Below, piece by piece: positions 14,131-14,751 of a stretch of 14,751 nucleotides of DNA; the first letter of the stretch is position 1, and every line of letters starts with the position of its first letter. Made by a program: the position numbers and the translations under genes. Source of the stretch: Candidatus Iainarchaeum sp. (GTDB taxonomy: Archaea; Iainarchaeota; Iainarchaeia; Iainarchaeales; GCA-2688035); the NCBI GenBank assembly GCA_017609945.1, contig JAFCCZ010000013.1:1-14751 (forward strand), given 5' to 3'. Below the pieces are notes generated by a model. The model did not search any database, was not told the DNA's origin, and was given only the letters and a program-made list of their open reading frames with translations.

Positions 14131-14751
14131 ATGGATCCAAAAAGCGTTATCGTTTTATATAAAAACAATAGTCTGTGGGAGCGTGGATGGGAACACGACC
14201 AAGGGGTTAAGAGGCTGATTGAGCGCCTAAACTTTGAAATGGATTCAATAAAACATGTGTTGCTGCCTCCGCATTATTATTTCTTGGTCGACCTCATTGA
14301 TGCAGACGATAATGTTTGGATTCTTTTGAGCGACGAAAAGGAAAACATTTTTCCGATAGTGAAATATTATAACGCCTACCTGTTTTATCCAAGCAACCGC
14401 GCGTTGTCAATGAATTATTCCAAGAATGTTTATTTTGGGAACTTCTCTTTTGTACTGAACAAATTTTTCCAAAAGGCCGGCCCAAATCCAACGGACTATA
14501 ACAATCTCGGGCGTTTTTCCGAATTAAAAAGCAATAAAAATATTTATTTTTATGGCAGGGCCGGACATGGTCTCAGGAAAGAGGTGTTTGACGCATTAAA
14601 GAGAAGTGGTTACACAATCGTGCACGAGGAGATAGATTTTAACACAACCAACATTATGGACAGAATGGTTGCGACAAACAGCTTTTGTGCTATATCAATA
14701 GACGGTGGCTCTTGGAGTTGTTTTAGGGATTTTGAGCTGGCGCATTACTGT
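14131..14751 (+). CDS. Possible glycosyltransferase, N-terminal part
   Basis: An open frame of 207 codons that runs off the right edge without a stop. ATG at 14131 has GGGAG (14117-14121) nine bases upstream; the earlier ATG at 14115 stops after 15 codons. The protein begins MDPKSVIVLYKNNS. NVWILLSDEK (61-70), KNIYFYGRAGHG (136-147) and the last stretch AISIDGGSWSCFRDFELAHYC (about 187-207) are visible. The GR.GHG.RKEVFDALK region followed by a DGG.W..FRD.E segment is reminiscent of the donor-binding half of exostosin-like or other GT-B enzymes, where an Arg-x-x-Glu helix follows a glycine loop. That resemblance is weak; I do not recognise the family. As the last visible gene of the glycan operon, a sugar-transferring or sugar-modifying role is likely but unproven. 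Confidence 0.7.
   Translation, partial: MDPKSVIVLYKNNSLWERGWEHDQGVKRLIERLNFEMDSIKHVLLPPHYYFLVDLIDADDNVWILLSDEKENIFPIVKYYNAYLFYPSNRALSMNYSKNVYFGNFSFVLNKFFQKAGPNPTDYNNLGRFSELKSNKNIYFYGRAGHGLRKEVFDALKRSGYTIVHEEIDFNTTNIMDRMVATNSFCAISIDGGSWSCFRDFELAHYC

Noticed and set aside
14115..14162. 15-codon frame MGVVCYGSKKRYRFI before the last gene
   Set aside because: It overlaps the better-supported start at 14131, shows no similarity to anything seen here and probably arises by chance.

Overview
The window looks like chromosomal DNA of an archaeon, probably an uncultured lineage and possibly DPANN-like. The evidence is a thermosome (group II chaperonin) N-terminus, a single-domain KaiC-type ATPase, a histone-fold-like protein, and AT-rich TATA-like boxes about 25 bases ahead of several starts, some of which look leaderless. 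Shine-Dalgarno motifs of the GGTG/GGAGG type sit before others. No rRNA, tRNA, CRISPR array, transposase or integrase was seen, and no gene-free stretch reaches 300 bases. The lineage assignment is inference.

Layout. Bases 1-2605 carry four housekeeping or chromatin-type genes, all on the minus strand: the thermosome (cut by the window edge), a KaiC-like ATPase, a small membrane protein, and a duplicated histone-fold-like/coiled-coil protein with an acidic Q/E-rich N-terminus. From about 2790 to the right edge the window is a surface-glycan (glycoprotein, glycolipid or exopolysaccharide) locus. It holds a GT2 glycosyltransferase (+), a GT4 glycosyltransferase (-), a monotopic phosphoglycosyl transferase that would start a polyprenol-linked glycan (-), a radical SAM enzyme with a cysteine-rich C-terminus (+), and a 1090-residue membrane-anchored fusion (-) of a GT-A-like domain, a TM hairpin, a long coiled coil, a methyltransferase and a NodZ/fucosyltransferase-like domain. 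Divergent from the fusion runs a tightly packed plus-strand operon: a GT2-like enzyme, a second NodZ-like enzyme, an unknown SGNH-hydrolase-like protein, an FkbM methyltransferase with a coiled-coil tail, and a further gene cut by the window edge.

How the genes may work together (inference): the phosphoglycosyl transferase loads the first sugar phosphate on a lipid carrier, GT2/GT4/NodZ-like enzymes extend the chain, and the FkbM and fused methyltransferase domains, the SGNH-like protein and the radical SAM enzyme decorate or modify sugars. The giant fusion would scaffold several of these steps at the inner face of the membrane.

Most notable: the three-catalytic-domain fusion; five in-phase A AAA AAC slippery heptamers inside its coiled-coil repeat, where a -1 shift would yield a glycosyltransferase-only isoform; the doublet histone-fold-like protein; a 33-bp-spaced direct repeat at the thermosome promoter; inverted repeats framing the TATA boxes of two glycan genes; and a 17-codon mini-ORF overlapping its neighbours by ATGA at both ends that resembles the N-terminus of the last gene.
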